Below are positions 37,267-49,591 of a stretch of DNA of 64,000 nt, piece by piece. The stretch spans positions 186,001 to 250,000 of the forward strand of contig NZ_FNBW01000006.1 of the NCBI RefSeq assembly GCF_900102465.1, written 5' to 3'. A program made the position numbers and the translations under genes. Position 1 is the stretch's first letter, and each line of letters starts with the position of its first letter. The notes beneath the pieces are model-generated. The model was given only the letters and a program-made list of their open reading frames with translations. It was not told where the DNA came from and searched no databases. The stretch is from Thalassobaculum litoreum DSM 18839 (GTDB lineage: Bacteria; Pseudomonadota; Alphaproteobacteria; Thalassobaculales; Thalassobaculaceae).

Positions 37267-38747
37267 TCAGGCTTCCGTCGGCGGAGTGTCGTCGGCCGGC
37301 GGCAGGGCGCGCCAGGGCGGCAGGATGACGGTGACCCGGGTCCCCTCGCCGAACGTGCTCTCGATAAGGATCTGGCCGCCATGGGCCTGGGCGATGGCCC
37401 GGCACAGGGGCAGCCCGAGCCCGGCGCCGCGGTGTTCCCGGTGCAGGCGGGTATCGAGCTGGGTGAAGGGCTCCAGCACCTTGTCGATCTGGTCCTCGGG
37501 AATGCCGATGCCGGTATCGGCCACGAAGAGCGACACCGACCGGCGGTCGTCGACCGCCGCGCCGGGACGTCCGCGTCGACCGCCACCCGGACCGTCAGGC
37601 CCGAGGCGTCGATCTCCGTCCGGCTCATGTCGATGGCCCGGCGGATCTGGGCGTCGACGGCGAGGGTCGAATCCGCCGGGATCAGGCCGCCGGCCTCGGC
37701 CCGAGACAGGTCCAGCAGGTCGTTGATCAGGTCCAGCAGGTGGGTGCCGCTGGTGCGCACGATCTCGGCGTAGCTGCTGTAGCGCTCGTCGCCCAGCGGG
37801 CCGAACTTCTGGTTCTTCAGCACCTCGGCGAAGCCGATGATCGCGTTCAGCGGGGTGCGCAGCTCGTGGCTCATATTGGCCAGGAAGGCGCTCTTGGCGC
37901 GGTTGGCGGCGCGGGCCTCGTCGCGGGCGCGCTTGAGCTCGACGGTGCGCTCCTCGACCCGCTGCTCCAGATCGATGCGGGCCTCGTCGAGAGCGTTCTC
38001 ATAGGCGGTATGGCGGCGCTGCATGCGGTTGAAGGCCTCGATCACCCGGGCGACCTCGTCCGCGCCGCTCCACTGCACCTCCTCGCGCGGTGCGCCGAGG
38101 CGGGTGCTGTCGATCGCCTTCTGCAGCTCCTTCAGCGGCCGGCCGATCACCAGGTCGAATGCCGCCTGGGCGGCGAAGACGATGGCGACGCTCAGCAGGA
38201 TGGCGAAGGCGATCAGCACCAGGGTGCGCGAGCGGGCCGAGGCGCGGATGCCGGCATCCGTCATCACCAGCTCGAGCCGGCCGGCCTCCTGGAGGTCGGC
38301 GCCGGCGTCGAACCGGATCGGCGCCTCGCCGGTTATGGATTTGCCCAGGGGTGTCTCGCGCGCGCCGAAATCGGCCAGGGTACGGCCGGCGCGGTCGGTG
38401 ATGAAGATGCCGATCAGGTCGGGGTCGATCAAGGCCGGGACCGCCTGGCTGGCGATCAGGGCCTCGTTGCGCTCCCACACCGCCCGGGCCAGCATGACCG
38501 AATTGCTGGCCAGCGTCCGGTCGAGCTTCATCTCGAGCCGCTCGACCGCGTCGTTATAGGTCTCGACCTCCAGCAGGACGAAGAACCCGCCGACCACCGT
38601 GATCACCAGGGGCAGGATGACGGCCAGGAACGCCATCCTGACCGACCTGAACCGGTACACCCGGCTCAGGCCCCGCCGGACTAGGGAGTCCGGTTTCGCC
38701 GCCGCGGCCTTGACCGTCGGATCCTCGTTTTCCCTGGGACCCCGCAC
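37267..38747 (-). pseudogene. Sensor histidine kinase, disrupted by an internal deletion with frameshift
   Basis: From the GTG at 38747 the frame encodes a membrane helix (about 36-58), an extracytoplasmic sensor region, a second helix (about 178-198), a HAMP-like linker, a coiled coil and an intact HisKA domain with SAFLANMSHELRTPLNAIIG. After ...VRVAVDADVPA (near 37565) the frame turns into low-complexity shadow. The remaining ATPase domain continues in another frame from about 37556: SLFVADTGIGIPEDQ, HRGAGLGLPLCRAIAQ and the end at 37267. Between the halves the whole N-box (the LLNLLSNAVKF-type segment, about 40 residues) is missing. An 11-base GGCGGTCGACG repeat flanks the join. Kinase activity is not expected. 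Confidence 0.85.
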
Positions 38748-38771
38748 CCCATGTCGTCCTCAGGCAGGGGA

Positions 38772-40721
<1,950 letters not shown>

Positions 40722-40769
40722 GAGCCTTCGACCTCATCGTTGTCGCCGGTGTCGACCCCGGCTCCGTTC

Positions 40770-42680
40770 TCAGTTCGCGTCTTCCAGCGCCGACGCGGAG
40801 GTAATCGCCTGAAGCGTGCTTTGCAGGCTCAGCATGCGCTGCCAGCTAGCCTCGCTGAATGTCTGTCCGTATTCCCGCTGCGCATCGAACAGTTGCTCTC
40901 GTAGCAGAGGGCCGGCGAATCGTCCAAGCAGTTCCGCCAATCCCTGTCGCGCATCGGAATGGCTGGCGCTCTTCCGAGCGAAGCCCGCATGGTGCAGCGC
41001 CTCGTCGGCCAGCAAGCCATCCACAGTGTCCGAATAACCTAACGCCATGAAGTGGTCGCGAAGACCGTCCGCGTCAAGCCCAGGGTCCTCCGCGTTGATC
41101 TCTAGAATTTGACGGCGAAGCTTGTCAAGGAATGGGTCGTCGAGGGAGAGCGTGGCGAGCACCTCGCCCAGCTCGTCCAGCAGTCCCGGATGGTGCATGA
41201 ACGTGGCCAGAATGACCTGCTGCTGGCGCCGGGGCAGGACCGCATCGACCCGGGCGCGGGCGGTGCGGCTGCCGACCGGTTCGGGCGGCGGCGGCGGGGT
41301 CCAGCGTCCGCCGCGCTGGCGGTCGTTGCCCCGGCTCCGCTGGAAACCGCCCCGGCCCTGATCGCGCCCGGCGCCTCCGCCGAAGCCGCGCCCCCCGTTG
41401 CGACCCTGGGGTCTGCGCATCTCCTCGATCCGGGCCTCCATGTGGTCCCGGTAGGCGATCTGCACGCCCTGATCGGCGACCTCGCGCACCAGGTCGCGCA
41501 TGCGCTTGAAGAAGGCGGCCCGCCGTTCCGGGGTGTCCGTGGGATTGGACACCAGCTCGCTGGCCCACAGAAAGTCGGCGAGCCCCCGGGCGGTGCCGAG
41601 AATGTCGCGCAGCGCCTTCTTGCCGTCGCGCTTGATCAGGTCGTCCGGGTCCTGGCCTTCGGGCAGGGTGACGAAGCGCAGCGAATGGCCGGGCTTCAGC
41701 AGCGGCAGGGCGCGGTCGCAGGCGCGGCGCGCGGCGCGCTGGCCGGCGGTGTCGCCGTCGAAGCACAGGATCGGCTCCGGCGTCAGGCGCCACAGCTCGA
41801 CGATCTGGTCCTCGGTCAGCGCGGTGCCGAGCGGGGCGACCGCCGGGAAGCCCGCCTGGGCGAGCGCGATCACGTCCATGTAGCCTTCGGCGACCAGCAG
41901 CTCGCCGGACTTGTGGGCGGCTTCGCGCGCCTGGGCCAGGCCGTAGAGCACCCGGCCCTTGTGGAACAGCGGGGTGTCCGGCGAGTTCAGGTATTTCGGT
42001 TGGCCGTCGCCCAGCACCCGGCCGCCGAAGGCGATGACCTTGCCGCGCCGGTCGGTGATCGGAAACAGCACCCGGCCGCGCATGTAGTCGACCGTCTCGC
42101 CAGCGCGCTCGCCCTCGTCATAGCGTTTGACGAGACCGGCCTCCACCAGCACCTCGGTGTCCACGCCCTCGGCCTTCAGGGCGCGCTGCAGCGCCTTGCG
42201 GTCGTCCGGCGCCCAGCCCAGGCGGAAGGCCTTGACCGTCTCGTCGGTCAGGCCGCGTTCCTTCAGGTAGCGCAGTCCGGCCTCGCCGGCCGAGGTGTGG
42301 AGCTGGCGCTCGTACCAGCGGCAGGCGAGGTCCACCACCTCCTGCAGCGAGCGGCGGCGTTCGGCGCGCTGCTGCTCCTCGGGGCTCTCCTTCGGCACTT
42401 CCAGTCCGGCCAGCGACGCGACCTGCTCGACCGCCTCCATGAACTTGAGGCCGTCGTTCTCCATCAGGAACTTGAAGACGTCCCCATGCGCCCCGCAGGC
42501 GAAGCAGTGATAGAAGCCCTTGTCGTCGACGATCGAGAGCGACGGTTTGCTGTCGTTATGGAACGGGCAGAGCGACAGGAACTCGCGGCCCTTGCGCTCC
42601 AGCTTGTACTTCCGGCCGATCACGCTGGAGACCGTCACGCGGTCGCGCAGCTCGTCGAGGAAGTGCGGAGGAAGCGACAT
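40770..42680 (-). CDS. dnaG: DNA primase
   Basis: Synthesises RNA primers for replication. The 636-residue protein has the N-terminal zinc-binding site Cys38, His41, Cys59, Cys62 (LCPFHNDSKPSLS, YHCFACGAHGD), the RNA polymerase core with the TOPRIM motif VAEGYMDVIALAQAGF and the FDGDTAGQRAA segment, a Gly/Arg-rich linker (about 435-470) and a C-terminal helicase-interaction domain. The ATG at 42680 (MSLPPHFLDELRDRV) is chosen; an in-frame GTG at 42692 would add four residues. Confidence 0.96.
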   Translation of the reverse strand: MSLPPHFLDELRDRVTVSSVIGRKYKLERKGREFLSLCPFHNDSKPSLSIVDDKGFYHCFACGAHGDVFKFLMENDGLKFMEAVEQVASLAGLEVPKESPEEQQRAERRRSLQEVVDLACRWYERQLHTSAGEAGLRYLKERGLTDETVKAFRLGWAPDDRKALQRALKAEGVDTEVLVEAGLVKRYDEGERAGETVDYMRGRVLFPITDRRGKVIAFGGRVLGDGQPKYLNSPDTPLFHKGRVLYGLAQAREAAHKSGELLVAEGYMDVIALAQAGFPAVAPLGTALTEDQIVELWRLTPEPILCFDGDTAGQRAARRACDRALPLLKPGHSLRFVTLPEGQDPDDLIKRDGKKALRDILGTARGLADFLWASELVSNPTDTPERRAAFFKRMRDLVREVADQGVQIAYRDHMEARIEEMRRPQGRNGGRGFGGGAGRDQGRGGFQRSRGNDRQRGGRWTPPPPPEPVGSRTARARVDAVLPRRQQQVILATFMHHPGLLDELGEVLATLSLDDPFLDKLRRQILEINAEDPGLDADGLRDHFMALGYSDTVDGLLADEALHHAGFARKSASHSDARQGLAELLGRFAGPLLREQLFDAQREYGQTFSEASWQRMLSLQSTLQAITSASALEDAN

Positions 42681-42778
42681 GGGCGGGGGCACTCGGCATA
42701 TCGGGATGCGGGGCCGCGATCATACGCCTGTCGGGCGGCAGAGTCATGGCGATGACCTCACTCCCCCCATCCCTTTCA

Positions 42779-42894
42779 CACACTCCCCGGATTTATTCCG
42801 GGGCAAGCGCTGGGCGCGAAACCTGGCGTCGGAGAAAATCCACCCACCCCCGCCCGGTTGACCCGATTGCCCCGGAATAAATCCGGAGAGTGTG
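42779..42894. repeat. Double-hairpin intergenic repeat, copy 3
   Basis: Arms 42779-42806 and 42867-42894 are 28-base reverse complements with one mismatch (CTCCCC against CTCTCC when the right arm is reversed). The arm centres are TTTAT as in copy 1. It fills the gap between dnaG and the epoxide-hydrolase-like gene. Confidence 0.85.
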
Positions 42895-42923
42895 GGGGGG
42901 TGGAATCATAACGAGCGCGCTTT

Positions 42924-44078
42924 CTACACCCCCCGCAGAAACGCCAGCAGCTGCTCCACCACGGCCTCCGGCTGCTCCTGCTGCACCCAGTGGCCGGCGC
43001 CCTCGATCAGGTGGGTGCCGCGCCAGTCCGGGCAGACGGCATCGCTGGCCATCGCCTCCAGCGCGCCGGGGAACTGGTGGATGCCCCAGTCCTGGGCGCC
43101 GGCGATGAAGGTCGCCGGCACGTCGATGGTGCGTCCTGAGAACACCTCCTGCTCGGACAGGAAGGCGCCCGTGGTGTTGCAGCGGTACCATTGCAGCCCG
43201 CCCTGGAAGCCGGTGCGGCCGTACTCGCCGGCATAGACCGCCAGCTCGCGCTCCGGCAGCCAGCTATTGGCGGCGATCTCGGCGTCGGACGGCATCTCCT
43301 TGGCCACGGTCTGCGCCATCGTCTCGTTCAGGTCCATGATGTAGTAGGTCGGCATCTGTGCCAGCGCCTCCGCCGTCCAGCCGTCCAGCCGGAACGGCCT
43401 GTTGCCGGGCCAGTCGGCGCTCTTGTGGTGGTAATAGGCGCGCAGGAAGGCCTGCAGGCCCTGGGGGCAGTCGGTCATGTCCGCGTTGGCCGGGCGGGTG
43501 GCGTAGTACCACTGGTAATGCTTGCGCGGCCGGGCCAGGGCGGCGAGGTCGGCATGGACGTCCGCCTTCGCCGCCGGCGCCTCGAACGGCGTCTTCGGCG
43601 GGCCGGGGAAGGGCGAGCTCATCATCGCCAGGGCGCGGAACACGTCGGGGCGGACCAGGGCGCAGGTCGCGGCGATGGGCGAGCCGAAATCGTGGCCGAT
43701 CACCGCCTCCACATGCCGGCGGCCCAGCGCGGCCAGCAGGCCTAGGATGTCGCGCAGCAGGTTAAGCGGGCGGAACGGCGTCAGCGGGCCGTCGTACTCG
43801 GCGTCCCAGCCGGTGGTACGGCCGTAGCCGCGCTGGTCGGGGGCGACCACGTGATAGCCCGCTTCGGCCAGGGCCGGCATCACCTTGCGCCAGCTATAGG
43901 CCAGCTCCGGGAAGCCGTGCAGCAGCAGCAGGCAGGGCTTGTCCGCCGCCTTCTCCCATCCGGCCTCCAGAAGATGCATGCGCAGCCCGTTGATGTCCTC
44001 GACGAAGCGCGAGCGCACGCCGTCGGGAAGAAGCGACGGGTCCAGCGGGTCCTGGGGGGTGAGCGAGGGATGGGTCAT
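42924..44078 (-). CDS. Epoxide hydrolase-like alpha/beta hydrolase
   Basis: A 384-residue protein. HGFPE (54-58) is the oxyanion motif, and the nucleophile is Asp130 in GHDFGS, which fits epoxide hydrolases or dehalogenases rather than serine esterases. The catalytic His is likely in IEGAGHWVQQEQPE near the C-terminus. The APDQRGYGRT segment is also typical of epoxide hydrolases. It is divergent from an MFS gene about 100 bases away. Confidence 0.9.
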   Translation of the reverse strand: MTHPSLTPQDPLDPSLLPDGVRSRFVEDINGLRMHLLEAGWEKAADKPCLLLLHGFPELAYSWRKVMPALAEAGYHVVAPDQRGYGRTTGWDAEYDGPLTPFRPLNLLRDILGLLAALGRRHVEAVIGHDFGSPIAATCALVRPDVFRALAMMSSPFPGPPKTPFEAPAAKADVHADLAALARPRKHYQWYYATRPANADMTDCPQGLQAFLRAYYHHKSADWPGNRPFRLDGWTAEALAQMPTYYIMDLNETMAQTVAKEMPSDAEIAANSWLPERELAVYAGEYGRTGFQGGLQWYRCNTTGAFLSEQEVFSGRTIDVPATFIAGAQDWGIHQFPGALEAMASDAVCPDWRGTHLIEGAGHWVQQEQPEAVVEQLLAFLRGV

Positions 44079-44181
44079 GGCGGGGCGTCTCCGGCTGTCC
44101 CGGGCTGTTCATTTGCCCGGTGTGTCGTTGAACCCCTATCCTAGGCCGGCCGTTCCTTTCTGCGATAGCGCCCGGGATCCC

Positions 44182-45456
44182 ATGATCGCTTCCGTCTCCG
44201 CCCTGCTGACCAGTCTCGCCCTGCTGCTTGCCGGCAACGGGCTGCTGACCCTGTTGCTGCCGACCCGGGCGGCCCTGGGGGGCATGGCGACGGGGGCCAT
44301 CGGCCTCGCCATGTCCGGGTATTTTGTCGGCTACGTGATCGGCTGCCTGCTGACCCCGCGGATCGTGCAGCGGGTCGGCCATATCCGCAGCTTCGCAGCC
44401 TTGGCCGCCCTGGCGGCGGCGACGGCGCTGGCCTATGCGCTGGCGGGGGATCCGGTCGCCTGGTTCCTGCTGCGCGCCCTGTCCGGCATCGCCATGTCGG
44501 GGCTCACGATGATCGTGGAGAGCTGGCTGAACGACCGGGCGACCGACGAGACCCGCGGGCGGATCATCTCGGTCTACCGCATCGTCGACCTGAGCGCGGT
44601 GTCGGTCGGCCAGCTCCTGCTCAGCGTCGCCTCGCCGGCCGGGTTCGAGCTGTTCAGCCTGTCGGCGATCCTGATCGTTCTGGCCCTGGTGCCCACGGCG
44701 GTCTCGACCGCCCAGGCGCCGGCGCCGATCCAGAACGTGAAGATCCGGCTGTTCTATCTCTGGCGGATCTCCCCCCTCGGGCTCGCCACCGCCCTGGCGG
44801 TGGGCGTGGGCAATGGGGCGTTCTGGTCGCTCGGCGCGGTGTTCGGACAGAAGACCGGGCTCGATGCCGTCGGCATCTCCCTGTTCATGACGGCGGTGGT
44901 GATCGGCGGTGCTGTGATGCAGGTGCCGATCGCCGCCCTCGACCGGCATTTCGACCGCCGCCTGCTGCTTATCGCCGCCGCCTTCGCCACCTCCATCGTC
45001 AGCGCGGCGGCGGCGTTTCTGGCGTCGATCTCGGTAACCTGGGCCATAATCTCCGGATTCGCGCTGGGCGGCCTGTTCCTGCCGATCTACGGGCTGGCGC
45101 TCGCCCATGCCAATGACCGGCTGGAGGCCGGCGACTTCGTGGTGATGAGCGGCGGCCTGTTGCTGACCTACGGCCTGGGCGCCATCGTCGGTCCGCTGAT
45201 CGCCTCGCTGTTGATGGAGGCGATGGGGCCGCGCGCTCTGTTCCTGCATGTTTCCGCGGTGTGGTTCCTGCTGGTGCTGTTCGGTCTGTGGCGTCTGAGG
45301 GCGCGCCCGCCGGTGGCGCTGGAGGAGCAGGCGGAACTGGTGCCGACCCCGCGTGGCGGCACCATGATGTTCGAGCTCGATCCGCGCACCGAGGATCCGC
45401 AGCCGGACGCGGAAGAGGCCGAACCGCCGAAGCCGGTCGGGGATGGCGGCCAATAG
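44182..45456 (+). CDS. MFS transporter (YcaD-like)
   Basis: A 424-residue major facilitator with 12 helices. MSGYFVGYVIGCLLTPRIVQRVG covers the loop 2-3 region and GLTMIVESWLNDRATDETRGR is characteristic of the YcaD-type group. The last 40 or so residues are a cytoplasmic acidic Pro-rich tail. The substrate is unknown. The ATG at 44182 is chosen where the first helix begins; the upstream frame is an antisense shadow of the epoxide-hydrolase-like gene. Confidence 0.88.
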   Translation: MIASVSALLTSLALLLAGNGLLTLLLPTRAALGGMATGAIGLAMSGYFVGYVIGCLLTPRIVQRVGHIRSFAALAALAAATALAYALAGDPVAWFLLRALSGIAMSGLTMIVESWLNDRATDETRGRIISVYRIVDLSAVSVGQLLLSVASPAGFELFSLSAILIVLALVPTAVSTAQAPAPIQNVKIRLFYLWRISPLGLATALAVGVGNGAFWSLGAVFGQKTGLDAVGISLFMTAVVIGGAVMQVPIAALDRHFDRRLLLIAAAFATSIVSAAAAFLASISVTWAIISGFALGGLFLPIYGLALAHANDRLEAGDFVVMSGGLLLTYGLGAIVGPLIASLLMEAMGPRALFLHVSAVWFLLVLFGLWRLRARPPVALEEQAELVPTPRGGTMMFELDPRTEDPQPDAEEAEPPKPVGDGGQ

Positions 45457-45476
45457 ATTCTGGTCGGCAGGCCGGA

Positions 45477-46266
45477 TCAGCGGCGCCAGGCGAGCAGGGC
45501 GCGTTCTGCCCGGCCGATCAGCCAGTTCACCACCAGGCCGATGGCCGAGAGGATGGCGACGCCGGCGATCAGCTCGTCGGTCGCCATCAGGCTGCCGGCC
45601 AGCAGGATATAGGCGCCGATGCCGTATTCGGCGCCGATCATCTCGGCGGCGACCAGCAGCACGATGGCGATGGCGGCGGAGATCCGGAAGCCCGGCAGAA
45701 TCGCCGGCAGCGCGCCGGGCAGGATGATCTTGCGCACGATGGAGAACCAGGACAGCCCGAAGGACTGGCCCATGCGGATCAGGGTGCGGTCCACATTGTC
45801 GACTCCGCCATAGGTGGCGACCACGGTGGGGAAGAAGGTGCCGAACAGGATGGTGGCGACCTTGGAGCCCTCGCCGATGCCGAACCAGATGACGAAGAGC
45901 GGCAGCAGGGCGATCTTCGGCACCGGGAAGATGGCGGCGACGATGGGGGCGAGCCCGGCCCGGGCCAGGGAGAACAGCCCGATGCTCAAGCCCACGGCGA
46001 CACCCAGCACCGTCCCCAGGCTCCAGCCGACGACGAGACGCTGCAGCGAGGCGCCCAGATGGTCCCAGATCAGTCCGGTTTCCACCAGCCGGGCCAGGGC
46101 GGCATAGACCTCCGAGGGGGCGGGCAGCACCAGCGGCGGGATCACTCCGGTGCGGCACCCGATCTCCCACAGGGCGACGATCGCCACGAACACCAGCGGG
46201 CCGACCAGCCCCAGCTTGCGCGCGGTGAAGCCGCCGCCGCGGAACGGGACCGGCTGAACCTGTTTC

Positions 46267-46274
<8 letters not shown>
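45477..46274 (-). CDS. ABC transporter permease (NitT/TauT type)
   Basis: A 265-residue BPD-type inner-membrane permease with about six helices and the EAA loop region (ATYGGVDNVDRTLIRMGQSFG...IVRKIILPGALPAILPG). It pairs with the ATPase and binding protein upstream on the same strand; its start overlaps the ATPase stop by 8 bases. Confidence 0.92.
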
Positions 46275-47034
<760 letters not shown>

Positions 47035-47052
47035 GGCCCGCTCCCGTCGGGG

Positions 47053-48096
47053 TCAGTAGGTCTCGACGTAGCTCGGGTCGACCAGACCGTCGATCCCGAT
47101 ATCGCTCTTCACCAGGCCCTCCGCCTTGAACCAGGCGAGCTGGTCGGCGACGTTGGTGACGTTGAGCTTCGCCCCTTCGTTCAGCCGGATCGCGCCGTTG
47201 CGGATCGACACCGAGGCCTTCTCGTAGGGCTGGGTGGTGTAGACGTATTTGTGGATCAGCTTGGTCACCGCCTCGGCCTCGTCCTCGCCGGCGGTCCTGT
47301 CGACCAGGGCGGCGTTGAAGTCGGCGGCCCCCTTGGCGAAGGCGGTCAGGAACCGCTCGGTCTGGTCGCGCTTGCCGGCGGCGATGTCGGCCGAGGTGAA
47401 GACGGTGGTCACCTGATAGTCCGGCGCGTAGTCGTTGACCCAGCCGATGATGTGCACCGCACCGCCGCCGGCCAGCGCCTTGGCGATGTGCGGGACGATG
47501 GCCCAGGCGTCGACCTGGCCGGACTTCAGCGCGGCGATGACGTTCGGCACCTTCTGCAGCGGGGTCAGTTTCATGTCGGCGACGGTGAAGCCTTCCTTCT
47601 CGGCGATGCGCGCGGCCATGTAGTGGAAGGAGGAACCGGCCTGGGTGATGGCGAAGCTGCGGCCCTTGAGCTTGGCGGGGGAGGTCACACCCTCCTTGAA
47701 GGCGGCGTCTGAGACCACGATGGCGGAGCCGTCGATGCCCTTCTCCTCGTGCATCACGCCGCCGATCACCTTGATCGCGCCCTTGTCGGCCAGGTTGATC
47801 AGGCCGCCGGTGATCGCGGTGATGCCGTAGTCGATATCGCCCGAGGCGATGGCCACCGCCATCGGCTGGGCCGCCTGGAAGAACTCGAACTCGACGTCGA
47901 GCCCGGCCTCCTTGAAGTAACCGCGCTCGAAGGCGATGAAGCTGGCGGCGTGGGAGGCGAAGCGCAGGGCCCCGACCTTGATTGTGTCGGTGGCCGAGGC
48001 GAGGCTGGCGCCGCCGGTCACGGCCGGTACGGCGACCAGGGCCGCGAGAAGGGCGCGGCGCGCGACGGCGCCGAAAGCTGAACGGGTTGCCCGCAT
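47053..48096 (-). CDS. ABC transporter substrate-binding protein (NMT1/THI5-like)
   Basis: Periplasmic binding protein of 347 residues with a signal peptide (1-36, ending GGASLASA). The mature domain has NMT1/THI5 features (RFASHAASFIAFERGYFKEAGL, IASGDIDYGITAI, PNVIAALKSGQVDAW). The ligand is unknown; members bind sulfonates, thiamine precursors or other small organics. The ATG has GGAGGAAACGAAAC upstream. It is the first gene of the three-gene importer, and no adjacent catabolic gene reveals the substrate. Confidence 0.92.
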   Translation of the reverse strand: MRATRSAFGAVARRALLAALVAVPAVTGGASLASATDTIKVGALRFASHAASFIAFERGYFKEAGLDVEFEFFQAAQPMAVAIASGDIDYGITAITGGLINLADKGAIKVIGGVMHEEKGIDGSAIVVSDAAFKEGVTSPAKLKGRSFAITQAGSSFHYMAARIAEKEGFTVADMKLTPLQKVPNVIAALKSGQVDAWAIVPHIAKALAGGGAVHIIGWVNDYAPDYQVTTVFTSADIAAGKRDQTERFLTAFAKGAADFNAALVDRTAGEDEAEAVTKLIHKYVYTTQPYEKASVSIRNGAIRLNEGAKLNVTNVADQLAWFKAEGLVKSDIGIDGLVDPSYVETY

Positions 48097-48211
48097 GTTT
48101 CGTTTCCTCCGGGTGGTGTCTCCGCCGCCCCTCGGCGGGAGCTTGGCGCGATAATACCGGGATGAGCCGCTGCGACCAGATCTTGCCGCCGGACTTCGCC
48201 GCAGCGACGGT

Positions 48212-49591
48212 TCAGGCCTCGGTGCCGGGCGCCGGCGACGGGTCGAAGTCGATCGACGGAATGATCCCCAGATCGACGATGCCGACGAGGCTGTCGTCCG
48301 GGTCCGGCAGCACCTGGAACATCAGCGCATCCAGGATCCGGTGCAGGGAGTCCCGCTCGCCATTAACTAGGCCGTTGACCCCGGTATTGGCGAAATAGGT
48401 GCCGGGCATCAGCGTACAGGTGAACTCGAAAGCCACCGAGATCCGGTCGCCCGAGGTGAAGCTCGGCAGGTCGTCGGCCAGACGCTGGGTCGCGCGGCCG
48501 CCGACCTCCACGCCGGTCTTGGTCTTGAACAGGGTGGCGAAGCGGACCTTGCGGCAGTCGCCCTCGAAGGACACGTCGTAGCGCAGGACGTAGGAGCGGC
48601 CGCGCACCAGCAGGTTGACCCGCTGGCCGTTCACCGTCTCGATCCGCGGGTCCTGGATGGTCGCCCCGTTGCCGCCATGCTCCACCCGGCTTTCGCTGAC
48701 GAAGGTGGCGTCCATGCCGGATTCCACATCCTTCGCGCCGCCGCCGGCCGCCGAGGCGGCCTCCACCGCATGGCCGCGGTCCAGGATCTCGGTGCGGATG
48801 CGCTCGCGGTCGGCGCCGGGCGCGTGGGTCAGGCGGTAATAGTTCGAGGCGACCTCCTTGGGCTCGCCGTCGATCAGCACCTCGCCGCGGTCCATCAGCA
48901 CCGCCCGGTCGCAGAGCTGGGTGACCATGCCCATGGCGTGGCTGACGAACAGGATCGTCGCGCCGGCGTCGCGCATCGCCTCGATCCGGGCCAGGCATTT
49001 GCGCTGGAAGCCCTCGTCGCCGACGGCCAGCGCCTCGTCGACGATCAGGATGTCGGGATCGACGCTGACCGCGATCGAGAAGGCGAGGCGGACATACATG
49101 CCGCTGGAATAGGTGTTCACCGCCCGGTCGATGAAATCGGCGAGGCCGGAGAATTCGACGATGCTGTCGAAGCGGGCGTCGATCTCCTCCTGGGTCAGGC
49201 CGAGGATGGCGGCGTTCAGGTAGATGTTCTCGCGGCCGGTGAACTCGGGGTTGAAGCCGGCGCCCAGCTCCAGCAGGGCGGCGGGGCGGCCGTGCACGGT
49301 GACCGAGCCGCCGTTGGGCTGCAGCAGCCCGGCGATGACCTGCAGCAGGGTCGACTTGCCGGAGCCGTTGGAGCCGACGATGCCGACGGTCTCGCCCCGA
49401 TTGACGGTCAGGGAGACGTTCGTCAGGGCCATGAAGACGTCGTAGTAGCGCCCCCGGCCCATGGACAGCATCTGCAGCAGGCGGTCGGCCGGACGCTTGA
49501 AGATCGAGAAGGCCTTGGAGACGTTCTCGATGACGATGGCGGGCTCTGCGGCCCGCCGTGCCGTGCCGGACGGAGTCGCGTCAGACGACAT
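48212..49591 (-). CDS. ABC exporter ATP-binding protein (Wzt/TagH-like) with C-terminal extension
   Basis: A 459-residue protein. The N-terminal ATPase has Walker A GSNGSGKSTLLQVIAG, signature YSSGMYVRLAFS, Walker B ILIVDEALAVGDEGFQRKC and LLELGAGFNPEFTGREN, all typical of polysaccharide exporters. The C-terminal part of about 190 residues (from about 265) is a beta-rich Wzt-type domain (VLRYDVSFEGDCRKVRF, GTYFANTGVNG) that in homologues binds the glycan terminus. The ATG at 49591 overlaps the permease stop. No glycosyltransferase genes are adjacent. Confidence 0.9.
   Translation of the reverse strand: MSSDATPSGTARRAAEPAIVIENVSKAFSIFKRPADRLLQMLSMGRGRYYDVFMALTNVSLTVNRGETVGIVGSNGSGKSTLLQVIAGLLQPNGGSVTVHGRPAALLELGAGFNPEFTGRENIYLNAAILGLTQEEIDARFDSIVEFSGLADFIDRAVNTYSSGMYVRLAFSIAVSVDPDILIVDEALAVGDEGFQRKCLARIEAMRDAGATILFVSHAMGMVTQLCDRAVLMDRGEVLIDGEPKEVASNYYRLTHAPGADRERIRTEILDRGHAVEAASAAGGGAKDVESGMDATFVSESRVEHGGNGATIQDPRIETVNGQRVNLLVRGRSYVLRYDVSFEGDCRKVRFATLFKTKTGVEVGGRATQRLADDLPSFTSGDRISVAFEFTCTLMPGTYFANTGVNGLVNGERDSLHRILDALMFQVLPDPDDSLVGIVDLGIIPSIDFDPSPAPGTEA

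Noticed and set aside
43894-46170. 758-residue minus-strand frame over the MFS and permease genes
   Set aside because: Low-complexity Arg/Gly/Asp frame, antisense to a clear transporter and frame-shifted relative to the ABC permease.
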